64,000 nucleotides of DNA from Zantedeschia hybrid cultivar (lineage: Eukaryota; Streptophyta; Magnoliopsida; Alismatales; Araceae): NCBI GenBank assembly GCA_030544215.1, contig JARZZO010000003.1, positions 1,560,001-1,624,000 on the forward strand. The letters are read 5' to 3'. Both the position numbers and the translations under genes were made by a program. Numbering within the stretch: position 1 is the stretch's first letter; each line of letters opens with the position of its first letter. Below the pieces are notes generated by a model that saw only the letters and a list, made by a program, of their open reading frames with translations, was not told where the DNA came from and ran no database searches. Shown here piece by piece: positions 12,601-24,010 of the stretch.

Positions 12601-13353
12601 GATGCTTCGGTTGAAGAGGTTCTGTCTCATAGCAGTACAGGTCAGTTAACCCTAATGCTTAGAAGGAATCCTACCGATGTGGAAGCAGAGGAACTGATTT
12701 CCTTGCTTAACTTAATCAGTGGTGTTAGGATACACAGTGAGGTGCAAGATAAGAGGGCTTGGAGATGGACTAATAATGGGCTGTTTTCGGTCAAATCCCT
12801 GGTTCAGTTTTTGAATGATGGTGGTACTAGGGTGTGGTGGAAGGACCTAATTTGGTCTAACCAACTTCCTAATAAAATAAGGGTGTTTCTTTGGAAGCTC
12901 GCATGGAATAGAAGTCTTACGGGAATGAGGGCGAAGAGACTTAAACTTCCCGGGAGATCCTTACGTATGTTCTGTGCACACTTCGAGGAAGACCAAATCC
13001 ACTTATTCTGCAAATGTGGCATTATCTCCATCCAATGGAAGAGCATGTGCAGGATATTTGGAATTGGTTGGGTGGAGCACTCCTCTGTGCTGAATCTGCT
13101 GAAATGGTGGACCACTGTTTCTCCGTCAAAGGAATTCATACATGTATGGCTTCTACTTTGCCCGGCCATGCTGTGGACTATATGGTGTGAAAGGAATAGA
13201 AGGAAATTTAGCGACCAATTCAGCAGTGCGAATGAACTCTTGAAGATGACATTCAGATGGGTGGAAGAGTGGGGACGGGCAGCTGGTATCCTGAATGTTG
13301 GCAGCTCTGTTATTTCTGACAAAATCAAATTGTGGAGGCAGCTGATTTCTTAA
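9695..13353 (+). pseudogene. LINE A1 ORF2 (endonuclease-reverse transcriptase), one frameshift
   Basis: Frame one (9695-11815) opens with the APE-like endonuclease (NLVSWNIRGFNG, CLQETKM, YGPHTEQQ, GDFNCVRYPWERSG, SVSDHIPL). After a basic coiled linker comes the reverse transcriptase (FRPISLLNGCYKI, KLDFEKAYD, RGLRQGDPLSPF, LQFADDTIMF). A one-base deletion relative to copy A2, about 30 bases after the FADD box, brings a TAA at 11813. The thumb and zf-RVT part resume in another frame at 11830-13353 (YLGLPLSNG, WWKDLIWSNQLPNKIRVFLWK). The catalytic aspartates are intact, but the protein is cut before the thumb. Confidence 0.93.
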
Positions 13354-13380
13354 CGTTATCCCCTTTGTTACCCTGTAACC

Positions 13381-13403
13381 TGTTTTATCTTCTTGATAAA
13401 ACA
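13381..13403 (+). other. 3' UTR stem-loop of LINE A1
   Basis: TGTTTTATC, loop TTCTT, GATAAAACA: a perfect 9-bp stem shortly after the ORF2 stop. The same position in A2 (58248-58270), the A fragment (33899-33927) and A3 (47077-47095) also forms a stem with partly different bases. It is a plausible RT recognition structure for target-primed reverse transcription. Confidence 0.65.
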
Positions 13404-13587
13404 GCTTTTGTTAGGATCTTTTAAATCTTTTGGGACTTGGATGGGGGTCTGTCCTATCTAAGGGTGTGCCCTCTTGGGCTTTCTTGTACCTCTCTCACTT
13501 ATTTCAATGGAATTGTGACTCTTGTCACCTTCTAAAAAAAAAAAGATTGGTTCTCCCTCCGTGCAGCAAGTATTACTCTTTATCAAT

Positions 13588-15447
13588 TGAGGCATGTGTG
13601 TGACCATTTACTAGAGGCTTACACCTTGAGATAGTGAGACAGTGAGATGTTTGAAGATGGATTTAAAAGTTTATTTCTCTTTTCTTATCGTTAAAGTATG
13701 ATATGTTGATGATTCTATCGGATAATCTAAGTAAAAAGATTTAAAGTAAACTCTTCTGCTTCTAGTGCCCAAAGAAAAGGCACTAACTGTAGCATTGACT
13801 ACTTGAATGCCAAGAAGCAGGCAGTTCATTTATAGGGGCTCTATCACAGAGTTGAGATAGTACTATTAACACCTGGAAAATCAATATTTATTTTAATTAG
13901 TTTCTTTGATTAGCTTTAAAATTATTTCCCTAAGTTAGTGAAGCTTATGTCTCATTGTGGCTCAAAACATATGCCTTGCAAGACTTTTTCGAAGTGCCTC
14001 ACCACTGTCTCAGGACTTATTAAACTATCTCTAAGCCTAATGTCAAGGCAAATTACACTTATGTCTCCATGCTTATATTCAGTTTGAATTTCATCCTATT
14101 TATTCTTTTTGCACATTTATCTCAACATGCATCTCTATAACATAATGTTTATGTGTGTTCCTTCTTCGCAATTCAACATTCACTCGTATGTAACGTATAG
14201 GTTTCACAACAGCTTTATGGAACTTTCTTATTAATTTTTATTTACATAAAAGTATCTCTTAAAATCATTAGCATGGCAAGTATTCTTCTTACAAATAAAT
14301 GTGTTACGGCAGGTATTCAATGACTTGATGTTTTGAGTTAGATGGTCAAATAACTCCATCTTTGCGGTCGACATGATAGAACTTAAAATTGACCTACACG
14401 TGAAGAGACGTGTTAGAATAATCTCACCTTTTTACAATGTGAGACCATCCAACGCAAAATCTTAAGACATTAAATGGAGTAGGCACCATCTATTTAAGTG
14501 TTGATTGTTTTTGTCTTTTTTTCCGATGTGGGATTATTATAACAGGAGGGAGTGGGGGTATTCATTACATTACAGTTTTAAGAGATATGTTTACATAAAT
14601 AATGTCAGGATTATGCACGTAAAAAACTCCATAAAATGTAGTTCTTTTTTAGTAATCGTTGAGTTTTCACGTTAACGCATTAAACCAATGTGATTATGTT
14701 TGCATCCAATTCCGGCTTAAATGGGACTCGCAGGTTATGTCAAATGCCAATATGGAAAAGCAAATGTCTATGCCTTTATTCGGAGATCGAGAACAGAACT
14801 TGAACTTGGAGGTCTTTGGTACTGTATGCACTTGTTTTTTTTGGGAATGGTTATAAGTAGGACGACTTTGAGAAAGCTAAATTAGAATTGGAGGCAAGAA
14901 CTTGGCTCTGAGATAAAAACATGCATGGACCTTCTTCTTTTTCAGGCGAAACATTAATTTTCTCACCTGTTGACACTGCAAAACTTTTTCTCAATAAAAA
15001 TCGATCTTCGGATCACGAAACTTATCCCCAGCTGTCCGCCTTTTCTTCTTACAAGCTACTTGTCTCTTTTTTACACCCTCTATTTCATAGTTTCCATTTT
15101 AGCCAGACTTGTTTATTTCTTTGATCAGCATATGGTACCATGAACAAACTGAGACAAAAAAAAGGGAATATATTAGTTTCTGTATCCCAAAAATATAATT
15201 TGCAACCCACACCAAGATGGTGCATCACACACAGACACTAACCACTCAAGCAAACCTAAGATAATATTGCAGTGTTGAGCTCAACTACCTCTAGGCTCTA
15301 GGTCATATTTCGTATATTCTTTTCCTTCCGTGAAATATTCGACAATATTTTGATGCATCTTCGCAAGGAGGAACGATTGTCATACGTACGGTAATAAAAC
15401 CACACAGTTCATCCACCAATATCATATTAATTACTCAATTTAAGGTA
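13588..15447. other. AT-rich intergenic DNA
   Basis: I see no supported gene, RNA or repeat unit here. ORFs are short and without motifs. Confidence 0.4.
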
Positions 15448-15960
15448 GGGCTGTTTTCGTTTTCCGATTTCGATAATGATTACCTGTTTCCGTTTTCGAT
15501 TTTGATAAGATCAGAAAGTGACCATTTTCATTTCTGCTAAAATCGAAAAGTCTATTTTTTGTTTATGATTTGTTTCCGATTCCGATATCGGAATCGAATA
15601 TTATTTTCGATAATTATCGAAAATTGCTAATTTCTTGATTTATTTGTTTAAAACATATAGAATGAGACCTAAATATAACTAATATGTCTTAATATATTAG
15701 ATAATGATCAATAAGATTAAAACACAATAAAGGTAATCATGTATCTATAAAGTTATATTTATTTTTTTAATAATAATCGAAATCAAAAATTAAAAAATGG
15801 ACACGAAAATAGGTGTTTTCGTTTTCGTTTCCGATAATTTATTGAAAATATTCGTTTTCGATTTTAATAATTATCAGACATATATTTTTTATTTAAAAAG
15901 GATTTTTTTTTTCAACAACAGATCAAAAAATCGAATAATCAGAATTTAAGGACACATGAT
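15448..15960. repeat. AT-rich repeat built from TTTTCG/CGATTT words
   Basis: It begins with AGGGCTG followed by many variants of TTTTCGTTTTCCGATTTCGA. Later copies run in both orientations (CGAAAATAGGTG, TTTTCGTTTTCG, AATAATTATCAGA). The AGGGCTG start resembles ends of plant hAT-type MITEs such as the element at 61924-62814. No right terminus or target duplication was found, so it is probably a truncated element. Confidence 0.35.
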
Positions 15961-16813
15961 TCAACCAAATTAAACGTCAAGCAGTAGACTAAACCGTACA
16001 TATGCACACTTGGCATTATGCCACTTTGATTTTCCCGAGAAGCCTCGCGCGTTTTAATGCATGCAAGTGCCAAACAAGTTTGTATTTACCCTAAAGTACT
16101 CACTTGGTTCGACTATAAAATCTGTACCCTGTCGCATAAAGGAATTTTTTAGAAACCAACTTGGAGTTTGTTTATGCAGGAGATGGCCTGTCTGCATTAC
16201 ACTGGGAGTGACTGAGACGAGTTTACTTCATCTGCGTTGTACATGCATGAGTTGCATGCGTCCAACCAGCTCCTAGAGTTACGCTGGGATTGCGTGTTGT
16301 TCTTCCTCTAGATGTAAGAAACGTCGCTCACCTGGATTACTTGCTACTTGTTCTTCCCCAAGATCCGAGAAATTACATTGGATCACTCAAATCTTTGTCC
16401 TTCCTGGAGATCTAAGAAACATGGGGTCACTCAGCTGGTAGGTTATCAAACTCCTGAAGAATTTGGTCTTCCACTAGGTGAATCAAACTAATCTTCTTGG
16501 GTAGGCAACCAAAGTGTATGATGATCCTCTAGTTAACTAGTTTATTTCTCTCTCTATCCAGCTCGTTACCTTGTTTGATCAAACAATTCATGTTTTTTTT
16601 CTGCGAAGTACCTACCAAACGAGGTAACTTCCGGCCGATCTAAGCTAACCAAATGTCATATATGTTCATCAAACTAGAACAAAATTATGTTTCAGTAAAC
16701 ATGCAGGGTAACATAATTAATCGAGACCCAACAAAAGAACTACACCATTAGTGTGCAAAATGGCATCAAGAGCTTGACATCTATATGATGATCGATGGCG
16801 CTATCTTCCGAGC
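15961..16813. other. 3' flank of the NAC gene
   Basis: Non-coding. On the minus strand this is downstream of the NAC stop codon and should contain its 3' UTR and polyadenylation site. I cannot fix the end. Confidence 0.4.
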
Positions 16814-18075
16814 TTAGTAAGAAGGCCAATAACTGTCAAGATCCACGCAGGGTTCGGCGTGATTAAACCTGACGCCGGCTGCTTGAGCACCGACGTCGGA
16901 GGCGGATCCGAACAGTGCGTCGGCCGTGAGGACGCAACCGGGAAGCATGGCTGAGGCGGACACATCCGCTGCAGCGGCCATTTGCATCTGAGGCAGCGAT
17001 GGCGGGTGCATGCGCGGAACCGGCAGGACCGGAGCCGGCGCCGGAGGAATCGTCGCCGGGGCGCCCAGGTTAAGGTTGAGGCCTGACAGTGTGAAGCTGC
17101 CGGCGTAGTTGACCGGCTGCGTCTGGATGGGGAGGCTCATGCCCGGATTTGCTCGGAGCGCTCTCGTGAACTCTGCCAGCTCGGCGTAGCTCCGGCCGAT
17201 GCCGGCGGCATGGTGATGGAACGGGTCGGCGTGCATCGCTGAGGGCATGAGGGGTGGCACCATCTCGAGGTTGTAGGCGTTTGCCCGGGACTGGTTCGTG
17301 GGGAACTTCTTCACCGCGGCCGAGCTCTTCTGGAAGATTCTGCAGACAACCCATTCGTCCTGCAGGTGTGAAGAAGTAATGATATCTATGCATGATGATA
17401 TGTATATATATGGAACTCAACTGGCTGTGCATTCATTACTTAATTTCAGTGTTAATATTTGGTGGGGAAAACACATCTTGGTTAACTATGCCTGCAGGTT
17501 AAAACACATGCATGGTTAGTTTGTATATTGAGTTTCCGTACGTAGCTTGAGTATTTTAGGTGCTGACAATATCAATATTAAGAATGCTAGCTCTATATGT
17601 GTTCAATTCTTTAAGATAGTGAAGGTCGTTTTGTTTGATGCTTCACTTTTCAAGTATGCTATTTCATATGATATATTTGATCTTTTGACTCCCTTCTAGT
17701 ACTAGTGTTTCACAGATCAAATCAAATAACACCTTAAATGTATTCATTTCTACCCATCATATCACGAATACAGTAATATTCCATCTTATTAATGAGAAGG
17801 ATCCCTACATTCAAGTCATAAGAATAGATTTGACGGGTACGTTAATGGAGTACAAGTAGAGTTTCCAACCCTTAGAAGTCCAGCGTATATATATATATAT
17901 ATATTTATATATGAATGGTTCATCTAAGAGTGGGATCTTCGGCTGGTTTATGCTCCGTGTAATACCAGGTGATTCTCATATTACACAGAGGTATTATCAA
18001 GCAATTAAGTCGAAATCCCAGCATGCATGGTGCAAATACGCGAGGACACAGACGACGGTGCAACACTGAGGGAAC

Positions 18076-18154
<79 letters not shown>

Positions 18155-19372
18155 GTTATAATGATCACTTCTTAAACATATGGGAAACTTGGGTGCGTAC
18201 CTTGCTGTTCTTGAAGGTGGGCTTGGACTGGAGGCGGTATTCATGCATGACCCAGTTGGTCTTCTCCCCCCGGGGGGCCCTCCCCTTGTAGAAGACGAGC
18301 GTCTTCTTCATCCCCACCAGCTCCGCGGTGGCACCGCTGAAGATTTCCTTGTCCTTGCCCGTCGTCTTCCAGTACCCGGCGTTTGTCGCCCGGTTCGTCC
18401 GCACTCCGGTCGGGTACTTCCTGTCGCGCATGCTGAAGAAGTACCATTCCTTCTCCCCCATCTTCGCCTTCCCTGCGTACATCACGACGAACCTTGTCAG
18501 TTTCAGATCAACGTGGCCTGTCGGCTTGAAATTTTAATTTGAGAGTGCAACCATACGTACGTGAACATATACATACATATATATATATATATACACACAC
18601 ATATGAATATTGTTTCTTCAAAAGTCCAATTTATTAGTTGTGTACGTGCACTGCCTCAATTATTCTCTTGTTTGTCACCATGTGGAATTATGTTACTTGA
18701 TGTACATGTCGGTAACAAATAATTACTAATCATATGATTTATCATTATATATATATATATACGGCAGACTTGCACAGAATATATATCATCACGGAGAAAA
18801 CATGCTTCGGAGGATCCGGGTATATATAGGACATGAGTTGCGCTTCTTTGGATTTTTTTTCTTTTTTACCCTATTATGTCGACGTTTGTTATACAAACTA
18901 GTTACTCCATCTAACATCAGAATTTCTACAAACTGCGTAGATGAAACATAATTAAGTAAAGTCTGTGTGGATGAAACAGATCAAAAGCTCATTGTATGTA
19001 TTGATCAATCTATCCTTACTATAAAAACTTAGTCCTCGTGCTACTTGTTGTGACAAGCTAGAATCACCAGATTAACCTAACATGCAGCCAAGGGTGAATC
19101 ACTTACACCAGCAAGAAAATTACAGTACTGGATTCCCCGAGAGAAGGTGGAATGCATGCTCTGAAGACTGAAGAAACTGCTCATGAGAAATTGGGAGCTC
19201 TACCTGGCAAATCCCATGGCTCACACTTGTTGAGGTCGACATCCGTAATTGCTCTTCCAGTGAAATTGCAGTCGGAAATCTTATTAGTAAGGTAATACGT
19301 GATGAGCTCTTCGTCGGTTGGATGGAACCTAAACCCTGGGGGAAGAGTCTCCTCTTTACTTGCTCCGTCCAT
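16814..19372 (-). CDS. NAC-domain transcription factor, complete, three exons
   Basis: Exons on the minus strand are 19372-19204, 18472-18201 and 17359-16814, all GT-AG, giving 328 codons. The five NAC subdomains are in order: LPPGFRFHPTDEELITYYL; DVDLNKCEPWDLPG; EWYFFSMRDRKYPTG with NRATNAGYWKTTGKDKEI; GMKKTLVFYKGRAPRGEKTNWVMHEYRL; and DEWVVCRIFQKS. The intron positions are the usual NAC ones. The C-terminal half (exon 3) is Pro/Ala/Met-rich and probably the activation region, ending DSYWPSY. I chose the ATG at 19370-19372 (MDGASKEE) because it lies a typical short distance before LPPGF; an in-frame ATG ten codons upstream (19400-19402) is possible. It is a nuclear DNA-binding protein of the NAM/CUC-like group by my reading. 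No miR164 site was found in exon 3. It looks intact. Confidence 0.93.
18078..18152. repeat. (GA)37 microsatellite in NAC intron 2
   Basis: An uninterrupted GA run of about 75 bases. On the transcribed strand it is a long CU tract starting about 48 nt after the intron 2 donor (18200). It could be highly length-variable between individuals. Confidence 0.95.
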
Positions 19373-19402
19373 CACCGAGCTTCCCTTTAGCAAATACCGC
19401 AC

Positions 19403-20660
19403 CTGCTTCTTTCTTCTAAGTCCTAAAGCTCTAATTGCTAGCTAGCTAGCACCCTATGCTTTGATAAGGTGTCAAGTACAAAGAGCTCAAAAAATAGGAG
19501 GAGGAGCAACCCTCTCAGAGTTTTGATCATCTACTACACTGCCCTCAGTTGAACTCTCTCTTGAGCTAGCATCAAGAAGGTATCAGTTTCTTGATACCTT
19601 TAAGCAGTTAAGAAGGGGAAGAAGAAAAGTAGAAGAAACCCTAGTAGGCCATCATCTCCACACGCATGGACAAGGAGAAGAGAACACAAGGTAGAGAAGG
19701 AAATCCTTAGTACCTCGAAACGTATGGCCTCAAACTCTAGTGGGAGTGGTGGATAAAACCTTTCTGAGGCCTCCGGGGTAGGTTTATCCTTGTGCAGAGG
19801 CCCTCCCAAGGAGAAGGCTCCAGCGGTGAAGTGGACAATAGGGTTGGAATTATTTGCGCAAAGCCTATGAATCTTCCTACTGAATGCCCCAGGAAGATTG
19901 TGATTTAAGCTGTTTGCTGAAAGGCAAGAGTGTGTTCTTGAAGCTTTTACCGACTAGGGGTCGTCACCTACAAGATGCCGGATTCCCTACTACTGTCTGA
20001 TAACAATTAGTGCAAAAATGACAAGAAGATATAAAAATAGGAAAAATCTGTACCATGGTTTTACGGAATAACCCTGTTCTAGACCTTGCTGGTCCAACTA
20101 AATCTCGCTCCACTGTTGGTAATCTTATATGCAAGAAAACAGTTCATTTCTCTCCACCTATCTATCTACCTATCTACATACGCATGCATGCACGTACACA
20201 CTCTTAATTATGTACGCTAACATGAAATTACGACAAGGAAGGAGAAGGAACTGTACTATTGTAGCTGCTTTTGAAAATATTTTGTTGCTTCCCTATTTTG
20301 CATGTTTCATCATTTTCGGAAGCTTAAAAGTTGCAATGGGATTTGAAATTAATTCAATACATTTTTGTTAGAAAATATACCTATTATATATTGAGAAGAG
20401 ATCCTCTCTGTAAACATTTGGACCGGAGTCTAATAGTACTGCGAGGAAGAGGGTCCAAGTATTTGCCAAATCTTGAGATCACATGAGAGATTTTTTTGAC
20501 AATATTGGACTCCTTCTCTCTCTCTATTGAACTTCGGTCGAAACATGTACTAAAAGGATCTCTTATGTATTATTATGCACACTTTTCAAACTTAAAATAC
20601 ACAATTTTAGCCTGAACTAAAATAAGTGTTAAGTAGAAAGGGAATCATCAAGGAGCAATC
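19403..20660. promoter_or_regulatory. Upstream region of the NAC gene (5' UTR/promoter side)
   Basis: On the minus strand this precedes the NAC start codon. It holds CT/GA-rich stretches and an inverted repeat AAGGTATCA/TGATACCTT (about 19578-19601). I cannot assign a TATA box or transcription start with confidence. Short open frames here lack motifs. Confidence 0.35.
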
Positions 20661-20759
20661 TCACCAACAAATCTTATTTCTCCCACGATCTTCCATTTCA
20701 GAAGCTAATAATAAAATACATAAATAAGAAATTATTTTTTCTAAAAAATAATAAATAAT

Positions 20760-21145
20760 TTCATTGGGATGGCATCCTCGTAATATCCGACAAGGCAGGG
20801 TCCGAATTCTGGCCCCTCCGCTCAAGCGGAAAAGACAAACCGGAGGCGGAATGACCACGTCGACCCGTTCACGTAATCCGGCTGCCTGCGGGATTCAAAT
20901 CCCACCCGGTCACTCGGTCAGTCAGCACGCGACGTGCGGGTGGGCCCCATCCGCATCAAAAGCTGCTTGCCGCGTCATCGCCACCCCACTGGTGGGCCCT
21001 GAACGTGACGGTTTGACCGGGACCAGGGGGCAGTCGGTCACGGATCCGGGTCGAGGTTCCCGGACACCCGAACCGCCCCCAATCGAAAAAAAGGGAACCG
21101 CTGCCCTTGTTTGAGGGGGTCGGCCACCCCCCCGTGGCATGCCTC
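20760..21145. repeat. GC-rich island with tRNA-like B-box words (possible SINE relic)
   Basis: About 385 bp of GC-rich DNA in AT-rich surroundings. It contains two sequences resembling the pol III B box of tRNA genes (GGTCCGAATTCTGG near 20800 and GGGATTCAAATCCC near 20890). Neither neighbourhood folds into an evident tRNA cloverleaf by eye. It may be a tRNA-derived SINE pair or a GC-rich transposon fragment. Confidence 0.3.
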
Positions 21146-21639
21146 TGGTCTTCTTTCCTCCCTGTTATCCACATGTTGCTCTTGCACGTGTGTGTAGCAT
21201 ATATTATACTTGGATCAATAGGAATGTATCTTTAGCTTTTTATAATTAAAAAAGTAGATCGATTTTAAAAATAAACTCAATTGATATATATATATATAAA
21301 ATAAAAAAAAAATCGAGTCATTGTCTTAATAAAGTAAAGATTTTTATACACTAGTTAATCTTATTTTCATCAAGATCAATGAAGACAAACCTTTTTAACT
21401 CTATTTTGGATAGATATCAACTCATTGTCATTCATCTTAAGATTGCAGACAATTTACTTCTTTTATAATAAGACATATTAACATTGTGAGAGGTTTTGCT
21501 AGATGCATTACACTATGGCACAAAAGGCCTCATTCCATTGGTATTCTATTCGTCTGTTTGATCTTTGATGAGATGCGATTGAGATCCAACCCAATCATAC
21601 TTATTTAGTCCAGAGGCCCAAAGGCCCGCAGTCAGTACA

Positions 21640-22330
21640 AATTTGCACGAAGATACCACGTGGGTTCTCTCGGTATCCCGATTGACAGGCTGAAAGTAAG
21701 AACCTAGAGTACATGAGCTCAAGTCTCAAAAACGTTAGACATAAAAGACGCAGCACATCAGTCAGTAATTCTCGAGACATTGCATATCTACTGAGAGCCG
21801 AGAGGAGCCTACTCTCTCGGTAATCAGAGATCCACAACTCATCTAAGGAGGGGGAGGGCCAGGAGCTTAGACTCGAAGGCCGCTTCCTCTCGATTGCTCA
21901 AGAGGTTGAAGGTCTCCCAAGGTCGATCCATAACTCCAACTCTTCATCGCCATCAAGCGGGCTTTGCAGGTTAACGGCATAATTGCCTACTTAAGGCAGG
22001 TTTGCATGATCTTCTCCCCTCGATTGCGAGGAGATCCCTCCTTACTCAATATCCCACGATCCCCTCAATCAAAGAGAGGAGACCATGGGCCAATTAACTC
22101 CCCAAAGATAATGGCTCCTATGACGCCTCTTAGGAAAAGGACTATATAACTCTCCGACCTTCTCCCATGAAAGGTATGCAATATACAACCCAAGAACCCT
22201 AGAAAATCTATCTCGTTCTAAAACCTGACTTAGGCATCGGAGCATTTTACTCTCCAAGAGAAGGAGGGCCTGCTGACGCCTCTTCTTCCTCTTGTAGGAC
22301 CTATCTTGAATGTTTTCAGTTCTACAAATA
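21640..22330 (+). mobile_element. Probable solo/partial LTR of a Ty3/Gypsy-type retrotransposon
   Basis: The layout resembles the 3' half of plant Gypsy LTRs as I remember them: a TATA-like ACTATATAAC near 22140, then an R/U5-like stretch with CTGACTTAGGCATCGGAG, ending near CCTCTTGTAGGACC. No pol genes or second LTR are present, so it is either a solo LTR or a truncated end. Exact borders are not determined. Confidence 0.45.
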
Positions 22331-22421
22331 CTATCAAGTAGTCAGAAGTCTTGATCGGACGGTCTTCGTCGTCTGACCAATTTCTAATTGCTACAATCTC
22401 CGTCCAACATATGTTCTTCAA

Positions 22422-22788
22422 GAGTAATACTTGCTGCACCGCGAGCAAGTCCTGTTGCATCGCGAGCGAGCAGTCGTCCAATTGGTTAGATTCGATGGCT
22501 GTAGCAGTAGTAATTTTTTTTTTGAAAATTTTTTAGGTTAGCCTCACTATGGCCGACACCTTTTATACAGGCCAATCACCTAACTGACAACTTCAAAAAA
22601 TCTAAAAATAAAAAAATAAATTATTCATTGAGTTCGATTTTTTATTTTTCAAATTTTTTTAGGTCATCCGATGGAGGATCGGCTTGTACAAATGTGTCGA
22701 CCATGATGGGCAAACCTAAAAAAGATTTCAAAAAAAAAAAAAATCAATTGCACCCCGTGCGGTGCACGCAATGCAGCAAGTATTACTT
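22422..22788. mobile_element. Mutator-like MITE, family GAGTAATACTTGCTGCA, copy 2
   Basis: Left end GAGTAATACTTGCTGCAC and right end ATGCAGCAAGTATTACTT are inverted repeats. Flanking 9-mers GTTCTTCAA and ATTCTTGTA match at 6 of 9, consistent with an old 9-bp duplication. The interior is AT-rich with A and T runs and no ORF of note. Confidence 0.65.
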
Positions 22789-23413
22789 ATTCTTGTATGA
22801 TTATTTTGGTTTGCTCCAAGATTCAAAAATATAGTGTTCCAGTGTCGTGGGTTCCTGCTGGCATCAGATTTTTAATCCAAGTTGCCAGAAATTCTCTATT
22901 TGTTGTCACCTTAATTTGTGACAATTGGGGCATGGTGGGGTCTGTAATTCGACGTACTATCACTGTCCAAGCTACTATTATAATTTCAAGTAAGAACAAA
23001 ATGGCAAGAATGTTAACTATGTGCAGATCCCACTCAAGACGGGAAAAATAATGTCTACTCTATCACTTTAACTGTGTGAAAGGTTTTAACAGACCTATAA
23101 CGGGCTGGATTGCTCTCGCCCACCCCCAGTTTCCTTTTAAGTTTTCAGGTTGTTACTGACACAAACTTTTATTTCTTTCTTGTTGTTGTGGGTAATGAGA
23201 TCTAAAACATAAATTTAGCAGCATCGTTATCATCGATCGAGGAGAAAATAGTTCTTTATTTTTTGCATGCAGTTCTGTCAATTCAATCACATTCACCATC
23301 AGGATGTAACAAATTCAGCTTTGGGTGCTTTGTCACGTCTTGGCAACCAAGCTTTCTCTGTGCATGATTGTTGCCAACGATGCTCTCTATTTCACACACG
23401 TACACATATACAT

Positions 23414-24010
23414 GCTCACCAACCAACATTAACGTTGTGGGGCTAGCAAATTTGTACTAATTATCTCCTCTCGAAGACGAGTAATACTTCCTGCAACATT
23501 TAGAGGCATTGTGATCATCCACGTTAACGGTGTTACAGTCCGACAGAGATGCTTTTAGTGTTGTCCTTCAATTACTGAGATTAGATGTCAATCCTTCAAA
23601 TTTTTATGTTTCAAAAATAAGCTCACCAACTAACATTAACGTTGTGGGACTACCAAATTTGCACTAATTATCTCCTCTCGAAGAAGAGTAATACTTCTTG
23701 CAATGTCTAGATGCATTGTGATCCACGTTAACGATGTTACGTTACAGTCCGAAAGAGATGCTTTCAGTGTTGCCCTTCGATTACTCAGATTAGATGGCAA
23801 TGCTTCAGACTTTTACGTTTCAAAAATAAGCTCACCAACTAACATTAACGTTGTGGGGCTACCAAATTTGCATTAACTATCTCCTCCAACGTTTAGAGGC
23901 ACTGTGATCCACGTTAACGGTGTTACAATCTGAGAGAGATGCTTTCAGTGCTGCCCTTCGATTACTTAGATTAGATGGCAATGCTTCGAATTTTTATATT
24001 TCAAAAATAA
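23414..24010. repeat. Tandem triplication, unit about 207 bp
   Basis: Units at 23414-23620, 23621-23829 and 23830-24010 each begin GCTCACCAAC, continue with AACATTAACGTTGTGGG, and end TTTCAAAAATAA. The third unit lacks about 28 bp around GAGTAATACTTCTTG. Each of the first two units contains a variant of the terminus of the Mutator-like MITE family (GAGTAATACTTCCTGCAAC), so a MITE fragment was amplified as part of the unit. Confidence 0.85.

Larger units (their letters stand above)
7658..13542 (+). mobile_element. LINE family A copy 1 (L1-clade non-LTR retrotransposon)
   Basis: ORF1 with zinc knuckles, ORF2 with endonuclease, reverse transcriptase and zf-RVT domains, a 3' UTR with a stem-loop at 13381-13403, and a poly-A tail at 13534-13544. 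The 14-bp duplication AAGATTGGTTCTCC flanks the element (7644-7657 and 13543-13556). Compared with copy A2 it lacks about 150 bp of 5' end, including the ORF1 start. Both ORFs carry frameshifts, so it is not autonomous. Confidence 0.93.
7281..13578. mobile_element. Mutator-like MITE, family GAGTAATACTTGCTGCA, copy 1 (split by LINE A1)
   Basis: The left terminus GAGTAATACTTGTTGCAC (7281-7298) and right terminus GTGCAGCAAGTATTACTC (13561-13578) are inverted repeats matching at 17 of 18 positions. The 9-mer TTTATCAAT flanks both sides exactly (7272-7280 and 13579-13587). A 9-bp duplication points to the Mutator superfamily. The element itself is only about 390 bp; the remainder is LINE A1 inserted with its own 14-bp duplication. 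Confidence 0.75.

Noticed and set aside
17920..18291. ORFs encoding poly(Leu-Ser) or poly(Arg-Glu)
   Set aside because: They read through the (GA) microsatellite inside the NAC intron.
19600..19809. 69-codon minus-strand ORF upstream of the NAC gene
   Set aside because: No homology recognised. It is probably leader or promoter sequence.
23414..24010. CRISPR-like direct repeats
   Set aside because: Units are contiguous 207-bp tandem copies without spacers, in a plant genome.
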